Source of the DNA: Drosophila pseudoobscura
Lineage: Eukaryota; Arthropoda; Insecta; Diptera; Drosophilidae
Direction of reading: 5' to 3'
Assembly: GCF_009870125.1 (NCBI RefSeq)
Contig: NC_046681.1
Location: 24,884,001-24,948,000 of the forward strand
Length of the DNA: 64,000 nucleotides
The notes beneath the pieces were generated by a model. It was not told the DNA's origin, made no database searches, and saw only the letters and a program-made list of their open reading frames with translations. Numbering within the stretch: the stretch's first letter is position 1; each line of letters begins with the position of its first letter. This document shows positions 51,590 through 63,402 of the stretch, piece after piece. A program made the position numbers and the translations under genes.

Positions 51590-53091
51590 TGTGTAACACA
51601 GTAACACAGCCTCAAGCTGCCAGGCTTCAGCTGTTGGATCAACACAGTACAGAACTTCACAACACTGTTTATTTTCAACACTTCGATACTTGTCAGGAAA
51701 ATTGTTGGAATCGGTAAGAAAATTAATTCACAAAAGTTTTACCTCCTATTTTATATCCTTATTTATTCCACCAGACTTCCGGCGAGGTGGTCAGCTCCAA
51801 CCAGGAGGGGAGGTGACTCGATCATCTGAGGCGCGGCTCTGTTCCTCGTCCCGAGGAACCAATTTCAAGGGTAACCAGCCACATCCGCCACAACCTCCAT
51901 GTTTAATTTGGTCAAACTGGAAGGCTCGAAACACTGCGCCACGTCTTTTCCCAGTGTCCCTGATTCAAGAAGATCATCATCATCAACTGGTGTATCCTGG
52001 TGCTAGGCCTGGAAATTGATCAATGCTTTGCAATCTGGCCATTCCATACACGATCATCAGGGGCACAGGAAGGTGGCGCGGCATCAATCGAATGGCGGAG
52101 AGGATGAAGAGCGACATGTTGCGCCTGCAGGACCCTCCACGACAAGCAGCATCGGACGATGAAGCGCAAATGCGAGCAGTCTCAGTCCACCAACAGACAG
52201 CGATCCGGATTTAAGTCTCTTTCTGATGGACGTCTGGAGCACAGTCTAAACCCCCCAATGGAGGATCGGGCAGCGACTACCGCACAATTTAGTTGACTAG
52301 CCGATCTCCAGCAGAAGGTCTGCCTCAACAACCGGGACAACCGCCTCCGCTGCCTTACTAAAATCAGCAAGAAGACGCATTCAAAGCCCTAGTCGAGCAG
52401 GAGCCCTCCAGAAGGAGTTGCGGATGCAGTCCGACCTCGAGAAGGTAAGCCACGAGGCTTTCCCAGTGGATGCCAAAGATCACCTTAAGTCCAAATATCC
52501 AATTGGTATTCCAAAATCCAGATAAGAATATTCAAATACAAATAGTTACTTGAGTGCTAATGTAAATAACCTTTCCTCACACGTGTAGGAAGCGGAGAGG
52601 AGCGACAAGATTGGTTCAATAGAAGTACTGGAAGTACTACCGGAAAAGGAGATGCAAATGCCGCGGGAATCTGATTAACGACCAACTTAACATCCATCTT
52701 GACCGATCTCGAAAGGAACTTCTTCCTGTTGAACCCACTCGACGTGGCCGGTGAGTATGACCTGGCTGTCATTCAACACGTCTCGACGGATCATTTCTAA
52801 AACACTTTCTTTAGCAGGCCACTCTTCATGTTCCGTTGGCCACTATCTAAAAGTGGCTTGTTTTTCATTGGAAGAAGCATCAGCATGGACTGATGGACTG
52901 ATGGACTGATGGTAGGAGTTTGGTCCGAATCCAAAGCGTTTACCACGTTCTAGGCCTGGGGACAGAAGACACTTGTTGATGTTGATGGTGTTCCTGGATC
53001 AGTCCTCGCTGGAAGAAGTACTGGCGCATCGTTCCGATCCAGCCAGATTGAACATATTGAACATGGGGGGGCTGCGCGTTTATGGCTCCGG
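51590..53091 (+). pseudogene. Decayed gene-like sequence, copy 1
   Basis: I do not recognise the ancestor. Splice-like sites recur in the right order: donor near 51715 (TCG|GTAAGA), acceptor near 51775 (CCACCAG), donor near 52446, acceptor near 52589 (CACGTGTAG), donor near 52751 (CCG|GTGAGT), acceptor near 52816 (TTTAGCAG). Between them the frames have a protein-like composition but are broken by stops and frameshifts. A later stretch near 52973-53130 reads FLDQSSLEEVLAHRSDPARL. Both copies carry many of the same breaks, so the sequence was probably decayed before it was duplicated. Replacement of about 30 bases near 51841-51880 distinguishes this copy from copy 2. Confidence 0.4.
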
Positions 53092-54997
53092 CTCCTTCTA
53101 CACCTACAACTACTATGTTTCACTCGGCAGATACCTAAAAGGCATAAAAGTGTGTGAAAGGATTGCAAATGTTTCGTTTCCTTCTTTGTGCGTCTCCAAA
53201 TTAGAATACCCGTGTGCCTGTGCCTGTGCCTGTGCCTGGGCCGCCAGGGTATGAAAAAGGAAAGCAGCTTTAACCCAATTTCATAAATCAAATGCCACAG
53301 CAAAACTCTGTGGGCTCTGTGGCAGTCAATTGTCAATTAAGTGGGGTGGCATGCAACAAGTAACAGCAGCGGCAGCAGCAGCAGCAGCAACACAGCGACA
53401 GCATCGCATCTAACGACGAGTGCAACAATGGTGCGCTTGACCCACTTTTCCTTTTTGCCAGTCAGAGCCAAACGGCAAACAATTTCCACCAAGCGACTGG
53501 AAAAAGTTGCAGCTAGCTTTTCATGCAACACACACACAGAGAGAGAGAGAGAGATGCAACAAGCACAAGCAAAGTCAAAGTCGACGCCTGCGCCGCTGCC
53601 TGTTGCCTGCTGCGCCTGTCGCTTGTTGCTTGTTGCATTTGCCGCACGTTGGCCAAGTGAAAGTAAAGTGGGACAAATGCAATTATTATTGCATCTAGTA
53701 ACCGACTTAGAAGTCGTGGCAGCCAGCTCCAAAGCCAGCCAGCAGTTGGAAAGTTGCGCTGCCAGCGTCACTGCCACAACACTGGCACGGCTTTGGCTTT
53801 TACACAATATTTTTATTTAATCAAATTGCAAAGAGAAAATTGCAGCAAATGCAGTGCGAAACGAAGAAAAACTTTCTATTTTTTGTGTGCCGATTGCAGC
53901 TGCCACAAACACACACACACACACACACACACACAGAGATACCCATTATGTGTATTTGTATGTATTTGGCGGATTGTTTTGCATGCGATAAATTAATGAA
54001 TGGTGTCCCAGTTCGGGCTTTGGGCATTGAGTGACAAATGAAGTTGTCTCTTTCTCTATATCTGTATCTACGAGTGTGTCTGTATGTTTTGTTTTGCCGT
54101 GTGGCAGAGAGATGCCAAGCGAAGCGAATGACAATGCGGTGTTTATTAGATCACTGGGGCACGATCCACTGGGACGGGACTGGGACTGCGGCTACAGATC
54201 TCAGTCGCCCATCGAAAAGTGGGCTGAACCCACAAACAAGCCAACAGAAAAAATATATAAAATAGAATTAGAAAGAGGGAAATATATAAAATAGAATTAG
54301 AAAGAGCGAATAAAATTAATAGATCATGATAAAAGCTATCTCGGGGAAGACACAGAAGCGGTATACACTGGAAGAAAAGAAAAATATCAGTGTATATCAT
54401 TAGAATGCCTTGAAAATAATATTAGCTAGAAATTAAATTAACTGAATACTAGTATTTACAATTAATTATATATTAAAGCAGATTTCATAAATTAATATCC
54501 TCGCTTTTTGACATTATTATATACAAAAAAATTTGAATCCTTAACATCCCGGCTTTTTGTTCAACAAATATATTTTTTTTTCAGTGCACTTAATCTTAAT
54601 CCCAGCTAAGGAGGAGAGTTTCTACAATTAATTGCACTTAAATACGTATGTGTACATATTTATGTCTTGACAATTAAGTTGGTCAAATGCAAGTGGCTTA
54701 AACGGATTTATTGGGATTAAACGATGTCACCAAGGAGAAAATTTTTTTTTGATAAATGCAATTTTTATGGAAACTATCATTTTACTAAAATATCTTTCTT
54801 TCTTTGAACATATATTTTTTGGTAATTCAAAGCAATAAAAGTTGTGTTTTGTATACCTATGTATGTAGTACTCGAAACAGGAAATATATTCAGTCTGGGT
54901 TTATTATTTATTATTATAGAAAGATTCTTTATTATTAAATATTTCAAGAAACAATTTCCAATTATTATCATAAAACTACATAGTACATAGTTGCAAT
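51590..54997. repeat. Tandem duplication, unit 1 (full length, 3.4 kb)
   Basis: Bases 51590-53091 match 54998-56390, and 54635-54997 match 56391-56748, at a level of roughly 90% or more by eye with a few indels. The intervening 53092-54634 (1543 bases) is present only in unit 1. That middle part has a CAG run near 53370-53395, a (AC)13 run at 53909-53934 and a 30-base direct repeat near 54247-54309. It has no convincing gene. The unit begins 14 bases after the MITE's right target-site duplication. Confidence 0.85.
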
Positions 54998-56390
54998 TGT
55001 GTAACACAGTAACACGGCCACAAGCTGCCAGGCCTAAACTGTTAGATCAACACAGTACAGAACTTCACAACACTGTTTATTTTCAAAACTTCGATACTTG
55101 TCAGGAAAATTGTTGGAATCGGTTAGAAAATTAATTCACAAAAGTTTTACCTCCTATTTTATATCCTTATTTATTCCACCAGACTTCCGGCGAGGTGGTC
55201 AGCTCCAACCAGGAGGGGAGGTGACTCGATCATCTGAGGCGCGGCTCTGGAAAGAAGCTCAGGAAGCTGGAGCCACATCCGCCACAACCTCCATGTTTAA
55301 TTTGGTCAAACTGGAAGGCTCGAAACACTGCGCAACGTCTTTTCCCAGTGTTCTTGATTCAAGAAGATCATCATCATCAACTGGTGTATCCTGGTGCTAG
55401 GCCAGGAAAATGATCAATGCTTTGCAATATGGCCATTCCATACACGATCATCAGGTGCACAGGAAGGTGGCGCGGCATCAATCGAATGGCGGAGAGGATG
55501 AAGAGCGACATGTTGCGCCTGCAGGACCCTCCACGACAAGCAGCATCGAACGATGAAGCGCAAATGCGAGCAGTCTCAGTCCACCAACCGACAGCGATCC
55601 GGATTTAAGTCTCTTTCTGGTGGACGTCTGGAGCACAGTCTGAACCCCCCAATGGAGCAATCGGGCAGCGAAGGTCTGCCTCTCCAACCGGGACAACCGC
55701 CTCCGCTGCCTTACTAAAATCAGCAAGAAGACGCACTCAAAGCCCTAGTCCAGCAGGAGCCCTCCAGAAGGAGTTGCGGATACAGTCCGACCACGACAAG
55801 GTAAGCGACGAGGCTTTGCCAGTGGATGCCAAAGAGGACCTTAAGTCCAAATATCCAATTGGTATTCCAAAATCCAGATAAGAATATTCAAATACAAATA
55901 CAAATGTAGTTACTTGAGTGCTAATGTAAATAACCTTTCCTCACACGTGTAGGAAGCGGAGAGCAGCGACAAGAACGGTTCAATAGAAGTACTGGAAGTA
56001 CTACCGGAAAAGGAGATGCAAATGCCGCGGGAATTTGATTAACGACCAACTTAACATCCATCTTGACCGATCTCGAAAGGAACTCATTCCTGTTGAACCC
56101 ACTCGACGTGGCCGGTGAGTATGACTTGGCTGTCATTCAACACGTCTCGACGGATCATTTCTAAAACACTTTCTTTAGCAGGCCACTTAGCATGGACTGA
56201 TGCACTGATGGTAGGAGTTTGGTCCGAATCCAAAGCGTTTACCACGTTCTAGGACTGGGGACAGAAGACACCTGTTGATGTTGATGGTGTTCCTGGATCA
56301 GTCCTCGCTGGAAGAAGTACTGGCGCATCGTTCCGATCCAGCCAGATTGAACATATTGAACATGGGGGGGCTGCGCGTTTATGGCTCCGG
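54998..56390 (+). pseudogene. Decayed gene-like sequence, copy 2
   Basis: Counterpart of the gene-like sequence in unit 1, with the same candidate splice sites. One frame from about 55240 runs LWKEAQEAGATSATTSMFN and onward to a stop at 55398, and looks better kept here than in copy 1, where local sequence has been replaced. Other differences include loss of about 30 bases after 55670. Stops and frameshifts remain, so no intact protein is predicted. Confidence 0.4.
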
Positions 56391-56748
56391 CACTTAAATA
56401 CGTATGTGTACATACGTACATATGTCTTGACAATTAAGTTGGTCAAATGCAAGTGGCTTAAACGGATTTATTGGGATTAAACGATGTCACCAAGGAGAAA
56501 ATTTTTTTTTGATAAATGCAATTTTTATGGAAACTATCATTTTACTAAAATATCTTTCTTTCTTTGAACATATATTTTTTGGTAATTCAAAGTAATAAAA
56601 GTTGTGTTTTGTATACCTATGTATGTAGTACTCGAAACAGGAAATATATTCAGTCTGGGTTTATTATTTATTATTATAGAAAGATTCTTTAACATTAAAT
56701 ATTTCAAGAAACAATTTCCAACTATTTTCATATAACTACAAAGTACAT
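54998..56748. repeat. Tandem duplication, unit 2 (with 1.54-kb internal deletion)
   Basis: It directly follows unit 1. It joins the equivalent of 53091 straight to the equivalent of 54635 at 56390/56391. Both breakpoints share only a GC dinucleotide, and there is no target-site duplication, so a deletion in unit 2 is more likely than an insertion in unit 1. Homology fades out near 56748. Confidence 0.82.
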
Positions 56749-56908
56749 ATGGATGTTAGGTATATATTGTTAGGTCTCCTAAAGTGCTTCAATATATTTT
56801 CAGAAGTTAAATTTAAACATTAACATACATACAACATAAATACTACCAAGAGCAAATGCCTGCAAATATTTTATTTATTTTTTTTTTTTTTTTTTAGTAC
56901 ATACATAT

Positions 56909-57098
56909 TTATTATTGTTAGTGGCTTAGGAAAGCTCTAAGTACTCCTTAATTTGTATAATTTCTGACACATTCGTTGGGTGGATCCATCTTTTATATTA
57001 CATTCCTTTTTTATTTATTTTTAAGGGTTTTAGAAAGCTTTAAATTATCGTAAATTTTTATAATTTTCTGACATATTCCTCATGTGCAAACCCATCTA
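56909..57098. repeat. Old tandem duplication, about 85 bp, two copies
   Basis: Bases from about 56909 and from about 57014 align through similar words in order: TTTATT, TTAG(G)AAAGCT, AATTT, TATAATTT, CTGACA, CCATCT. Divergence is high. A T-rich run precedes each copy. No function is visible. Confidence 0.5.
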
Positions 57099-57313
57099 TG
57101 ATGATGACTTTTTCCCATCCCATTGATTGCATTTCCCAAAAAGAACGTGTTCAAACTTTACATCTGTCTGCGGTACGTTAATGTCTGGGCCAAAAGCTGA
57201 AGACCCTGACTCATTTGGGAATTTAGGGTCGAGCCAGTCGGTTAGTCATCCAGTGACTAAGTGGAGTTCTTTGTGCCACGGGTCCCTCCAGTCCTTTCCA
57301 CACCACTCGCTCT

Positions 57314-57335
57314 CCCCCCCCCCCCCCCCCCCCCC
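57314..57335 (+). repeat. Run of 22 C
   Basis: An uninterrupted homopolymer of 22 cytosines, which is unusually long for fly DNA. Its true length may vary or be misread in assembly. Confidence 0.9.
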
Positions 57336-60300
57336 ACTTTGCAGTGCCGTGTCAAGTGAGGAACCAATGGATGGCGAGGGTCGGTCTTTGGCTAGGGTTG
57401 AGTAGGGAGAGAGGGGACCCTAGGCTCACCTAAATTGCAGTTGCAGTTGCAGCAGGCGGACACATAGATACACACCCATACCCAGAGAGATGCACTTCAC
57501 ACAGATACTCTCCCCTTGAATGTTGCACGTTGTTTGCCATTTGATTGTCATGACCAACTTTTCACTGCCGTTGGTTGCAAGCTTGTTTCTCATGTTGCCT
57601 GCCCCTTTTTTTTGTTGTGGGCATGGCACTGGCTGTGGCTGTGGCTGTGGCTCCAGCTCTAGCTCTGGCGCTGGCTCTGGCTCTCTGGCTAATATGCAAC
57701 AACATGCAACAACCACTGCTTTGCAAATTGCACGACAAAGCGAAAACTGGGAAAATAGTTAAGTAATTTGCAGTGGAAAGCAGTTTGGAGAAATTCGTTT
57801 TTCTTTCTTGCTCTTGCTAGATGGTTGCATGCTGCTGCTGTTGTTGCTGTTGCATTGTGGCACACATAATGCGCCCCACGATCCACATCCGTTTTGAGTT
57901 GCTGCTGCGGCACATCGCCTGTTTGCCTGTTGCCGCATTAGAAAGTTGCAACTGCAACTGTCATGGGCCGATGCTGCCACTGCTACTGCCACTGGCTCTG
58001 CCGCTGCAGCTTTTCTTTTTCCCACTCGCCAAATCGGGGCTAACGTGCAGCAGCAGCACCACTATGCAACAGCGTGCCTGCCACAACTGTAATGAGTTTT
58101 GACCTCATAAAATCTTTGCCAGCATTTTCTCTCTTCTGTTAGGAAAACCAAACCGAATTTGTGTCTTTTGCAATTCGTCTTTGGGAAATTTGACTAGAGA
58201 AACTCTTTACAAGAATTTGTGGGAGATTATACATAGATTGTACGTGTACTACATACAGTGCCGGACATAAGTGTTAGCATAGCAATATCTTTTCAGTTAA
58301 CAGCTGTTTTAGGAGCTTTTCCATTGCAATTTTTGATAGATATTCTTTATTCTTTTTTGCAAATTTTCATAGGCGCAATTTGAAAGAATTATTTTTTACA
58401 TTTTTTGTTAAACAAAAAAAAGATCTAAAATTAGTTAAATTAGTTTTAAATGTTCTTGTAATTCTACCATTTATTACAAGGAAAATATCTGTGGAAAATC
58501 TCTTTATAACAGCAAGAAACTGAAAATCTATTGCCTGGGGACAGGGCACTTGACCTCAGAAACTCTTGAGCATTGGATCCTTCCAGAAGATTTTTTATTT
58601 CATATTCGTAAAAATTGTAGTTCTCCTTGGGCATACATTTCCCTAGTCGTAGTCGTATTTGCTCTCTCTATCTCTAGGATAGCCTCGTATTAGCCACTCC
58701 CTGTGTCTTAGTGGATCCTGAAAGAGATGCAACTTGTTAACAAAAAATATTTTTTAACACATTCATTCAAAAGGATTTAAATGCAATATCTGTTGGGTGC
58801 AAAACATGAATATCCCTGCTAAAGTTAAGAAAAGATGTCTATAAACCCGCAGTCGAAAAGACCCTATAGGAAAGTGCATTCGTGTCCAGCAGTTAATCAT
58901 GAACAGAATCATGAGTATACGGATAATCTACTCATAATATTTTTGATGCAAAACTTATATTTTTGTTTTGATAATTTCAATGACCTATTTCAATTTAATA
59001 ATCCACTTGTGAGTCATTACCTTGAATGACATTGGTAGTTGATCGTATCCCTATAATCAAACTAATTCGGTAGATGACGCCCACCGACAATAACCAATTT
59101 GATAAAAGCACAATCAATTTCTTGGCACCATTGACACAATAGATATTGAAATGTGTGAGTAATCCCTACGGAAACAGAGATTATATTGTACTAATTTAAC
59201 TACTTGAAGTTGTATCACTTCATTATTATGGACATTATCTCTTTGGGATTTTTTTTCAAGAAAAAACCAAACCGAAGTGTGATTTGGGACAAAAGAGTCC
59301 CGAAAAATCCCAGACCCCCACAATAGTTATACAACAAACATCAACATTTCATTGATGGAAAATAAATTGTTCGCTCTTGAAAGTTCTTCCAAAAAATCTT
59401 AAAGGCTCATGTGGTTCAGAAAACTTTCGTAATTTTAAGAATATTTCCACTGAATTTGCGGATTAATTACACTCAAATACGCAAAGTTCTTCTTGGGTTT
59501 TCTATTTTCGTAGATTTTTTGGAAATTAGTCCCGCACTCGGTGTTTATCTAATACTCGCTTTCAGTGGCTATGGCCTAGAGGCCTGTGACCGGGACACGG
59601 GTCCATGCCCTGTGACCTTACTGCGTGCTGCCGCCTCGTGCATTCAACTAAAGACGCCATTTGCTGACGCCAGCCTGGAGGTTTCTGAAATGAATGTCAA
59701 TGCCCGTGATATACCAAAAAAAAGAAAAAATGTTGAGCCTTTGACTGGGCCGAGAGTTCGTCGGCTCCTCCATCCCAGAGAGACAGAGAGAGAGATAGAG
59801 GGAGAGGAAGAAAGTGACAGCGAGTGGGAGGGAGCCTTCGTAATGCGGCCGACCTACGTCGACGACTGTCATTGCACTGTATTGGGGCCCGACCTCCGCC
59901 TTCGGGGACCTGCTCGTGGCTCGCCTCGTGACTCTGCTCCTATCTGTGCGAGTCCCTCCTGCTATCCTCCCACGCAAGATGCTGTCCTGGATCCCCCTTC
60001 CACGTCCGTCCATCCAACCATCCAACCATCCAACCATCCATGCCATGCTCTTCCGTCGACAAATCCCTCCGCCAAAACCGAAAAGCGAAAACAGAAAACC
60101 GAAAGGTTATTATAACAATAAGGAGCAGCAGAGGCAGCAGCAGCGGCCAGTGTCTGGGCCCCCACCATGTCCGCAGGACGAGTCTAATAACCTTTCCCTT
60201 TCACTGAGCAACAGCAGACGACGCCCCTACACACACACACAAACGCACACAAACAGGCAGCGCTGCTGAGACCTCTTCCTGCCGCTCTCCTGTGCTCGGC

Positions 60301-62079
60301 CTTATGTAAGCTCGGGCCATGCTAATGAAATTTCGTCGTCTGCTTAGCGGCCTTTGCGACTTGTTCGATCACGTATGCAACGGCATTGTCCTTGCTCGAA
60401 GGCAGAACGATGCTCGAAAACTGTAGAGCCGAAAAGCGTAGCGTGCAGCCGGCAGAGAGAACGTGAGCAATAATATCCAGACGGGCAGTGCAGACTATTA
60501 TCGGGAGGAAAGGAAAGGGAATTGGGAGAGCCGAATAGAACGAGAGAGAGAGAGAGAGAGTGGGCACAGTGGCTTCAAATGTGCAGGTTTGAGAAAAATC
60601 GTAGTTGGAATGTGAGCTTTCAGGAAGTTTGACTGTAAAATACGATGCAACCTTACTAAATGACACAGAATTTACTTGTTAATTGTTGGTACATTTTTAG
60701 CTCTTTTATTAATTATGTGTATATAATTTACAGCTCCGAACCACTGTGGTCGCACAGGAATTGCGGCAGACGCTTGGGTCAAAAATAAGAGAACGCAGAG
60801 AGAGAGAGAAGGAGTTCCCGGCAAGTGAACGAACTGTTTGCTGCGTCTGTGTGCGTGGCGTGTGATGTTTCTGGTCCCTCTTTTGCCCTCCCTGCCCTAC
60901 CCATCGCTCCTCCTCCTCCTCCTTGCCCACACCATGACCAAATGTCATTGCTCGCCGTCGACGCCAGCCAAAGACTTAACCTTGAAAAGTTTAACATCGC
61001 AATAAAGGACGATGCGAAACTAGCAAATGTGTGCGTGCACGTACACTCTGCCCAGCATTTACTCGTACACCCGCCCCCCTAAGAGAAAAGTTCGTTCGTC
61101 TTTCACTTGGCGTGTCGTTGGCATACGCAACAGATTCTATTACTATACTCGTAATGCATTTATCTGATAATTTAATAATAGTTAAATTCTGTGAAAATCA
61201 GTAAAAGTAAGAATACCTGAGAATGTTATGGTATTCGAAAAATGCGTAAAACATTCTCTAAAGGGTAATTAAATATACAAAATTGGCTTTAAATTTTAAG
61301 ACAAATAAGAATATTTTTCAAAGCCCTAGTTTACTAATCGGAGAATTCGTCGAGTGCCTTGGTACTAACGTACTTGATAAATAACTCCTATTAGAATTTA
61401 GGCGTATTTCATGTGGGTGTACCATTAAATGTGGGACCTAGTGTATGGATGGAGAGGCTGAAGAAGAACACACATCTATACATTTGTATGTCTGTGAATA
61501 ATCCTGACTCATGGAAAGCTGTGTCTGCTCGTTCGTGTTGGGGCCGTCAACCATTATAGCGAACATGAATTGGTATTCGATTTCGGGTTGAAGCTAAGAT
61601 CGAGCACGATTTGAGAACGATCGACAAAAGGGGGGGAGGAGGAGGGCTAGTTTGCCGCGACTGACTCCCAACATCAAACATCAAAACATAGCGCAGCATA
61701 TCAATTGACTTGGCCAAAATAAAAAGAGAAAGCGGGGCCCCCGTTAAAGAACACGAACGCCAAACAACGGTAAGAGATGGGAACATCAAAAGCAGCAACA
61801 ACAAACAACAGCGTTAAAAAAAAGCAACGGCAACAAAGAATAAACTGGGTCGTACGACAGAGCAGCGAGCCGAACCGCAGCATGCAACGCGAGCATGTTC
61901 GATGGCCAACATGTTGTAGCTTAGCATTGAACTTGTTCGCCCGTGACAATGTAAATCGTGTGGGTGGAGGGGGTATGTATAGAGGGGTCGTCTGTCCTCG
62001 TACTGCTTGAAGAATTACGATGCGCCAAAGGCTTCAACAGCTGCGCCTTCTGTGTCTGGCTCTCCTTTGCTCAAACTTG

Positions 62080-62440
62080 CTCGCTCTCGATCGTTTTGTT
62101 CTCCCGCTCTCTCTCTCTCTTAGAACATTTGAGTACGCTGCTGCTGCAACGTTGACGTCGACTGCGATGACTGCAGCGGCGCTGCGGCTGCGACTGCGAC
62201 CGGCCTGCAACAATTTCATTTTCGATTGGTTTGGCGCTGCGGCAACAACAACAACCACAACCACAAAAAAAAACAAACAAACTAAAGTCTGCTTCGAAAA
62301 TTCTAGCGAAAAGTGAAATTTCAAAAACAAAAGGCCAAAAACCCAACGACGAAAGTCGCGGCCAGCGGCGACGCCAAGAATTTCATAACTGAACTGCTGC
62401 GCAGTGTGCTGTGCCGCGCCTTTTAGCCTTTTCGGTAATT
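62080..62440 (+). promoter_or_regulatory. Candidate 5' UTR / promoter, rightward
   Basis: Read on +, a CT-rich tract and GCTGC-rich DNA are followed by CAACAACAACAACC and A-rich sequence, then AAAGTGAAATTTCAAAAAC. This composition is typical of long fly 5' leaders. A possible donor (TTTTCG|GTAATT) lies near 62432. There is no open frame of note. It may be the first exon of a gene continuing beyond the window. Confidence 0.3.
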
Positions 62441-63244
62441 TCTTTTGTAATTTGTGGCGCAATTAATGAAATTGAAAATATGCAATTCTTCATATATGTA
62501 TGTACAATGTATGTCTGTACGTATGTAATGCATACGTTGACGTATGTGTGAATGTAAATTAAAAGAGACGCAAATAAACCCCATATATAGTTTTTACATA
62601 CTATATGTATATATTTGTGCATATAATATATGCAATAACCCAATAAACAACAACACGTGAGACCGGAACAAATATAAAAAGAAAACGTCGCGATCAAAAC
62701 AAAAAGCCAAAACATTTCTTCCAACAAAAACAAGTAAGCAAAAAGACAAGTAGTACACGCAGGAAATACCCTGTATTTGGTTAACGTAGCATGGAGACAT
62801 ATAATTCTCACAATCAAATATTTTATAAAAGTTCCAATAAGTCTGTGTGTATATGGGTAACTTAAAGCCCTAATATATAGAGAGGTCAGCTGTCCAGGGA
62901 GATATTAATTTTTGTTCTCCGTTGACTGATGAAGACATTCTTTCTAGACTCTGAAACTTTATATTTTGGTAAACCAATAGCTCTAAGATTTTTGTTTGTT
63001 AAAGGAAAGGCCTTAGGCAAATAACGATGCTAGCCTGATGTACCCTAACAACAGAGGGTACCAAAAGCCTATCGCTAAATTTTCGGCGCCGCTCTCAACT
63101 CTGATCTCTCTCTCACTCTCTGTCTGCTCTCCTTGTCAGTCTTTCTTCGCGTCGGTCGCGATGATTATCACGAGCACGCAACTGACTCACGCCACAGACT
63201 GACGACACTCCCCGCTGCCCTTGCTGGGACGTTTAATAGAGGCA

Positions 63245-63402
63245 TTCACTCGATTATTTGCAGTTTTGTGTCGTGTTTGTTGTAGCTGTTTCTGTAGTTG
63301 TATCTGCGTTTCATTCATAAACCTTAAACTTTACGCGGTGCTTGAGATAAAAGCGAATCACTAAGCAAACAAACAACGAACCAACTACTAAAACAAGTGC
63401 AG
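63245..63402 (+). promoter_or_regulatory. Candidate noncoding first exon with good splice donor
   Basis: An initiator-like TCACTC (63246-63250) is followed by about 150 bases of leader-like sequence with CAAACAAACAACGAACC. It ends in CAAGTGCAG|GTGCGT, a good 5' splice site. There is no ATG-led frame of note. If real, the coding exons lie to the right of the window. By remembered gene order in D. melanogaster that gene could be vri, but this is a guess. Confidence 0.35.

Larger units (their letters stand above)
56749..62080. other. Noncoding stretch right of the repeat block
   Basis: No coding region is supported. The stretch at 57430-58100 is rich in TGCAAC/GTTGCA and CTGGCT words. Simple repeats include CCATCCAA units near 60001-60035 and (AG)n at 60542-60560. 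The 58.2-59.5 kb part is AT-rich. Open frames such as 59411-60115 (+) and 60322-60666 (-) lack domains and show low-complexity composition. Enhancers or noncoding exons for the gene past the right edge may lie here. Confidence 0.5.

Noticed and set aside
59411..60115. 234-codon open frame on +
   Set aside because: Composition shifts from AT-rich to low-complexity repeats along its length and no motif is recognisable.
60322..60666. 114-codon open frame on the minus strand
   Set aside because: The C-terminal half looks somewhat protein-like but the N-terminal half is CT-repeat translation. I found no family match or splice sites.
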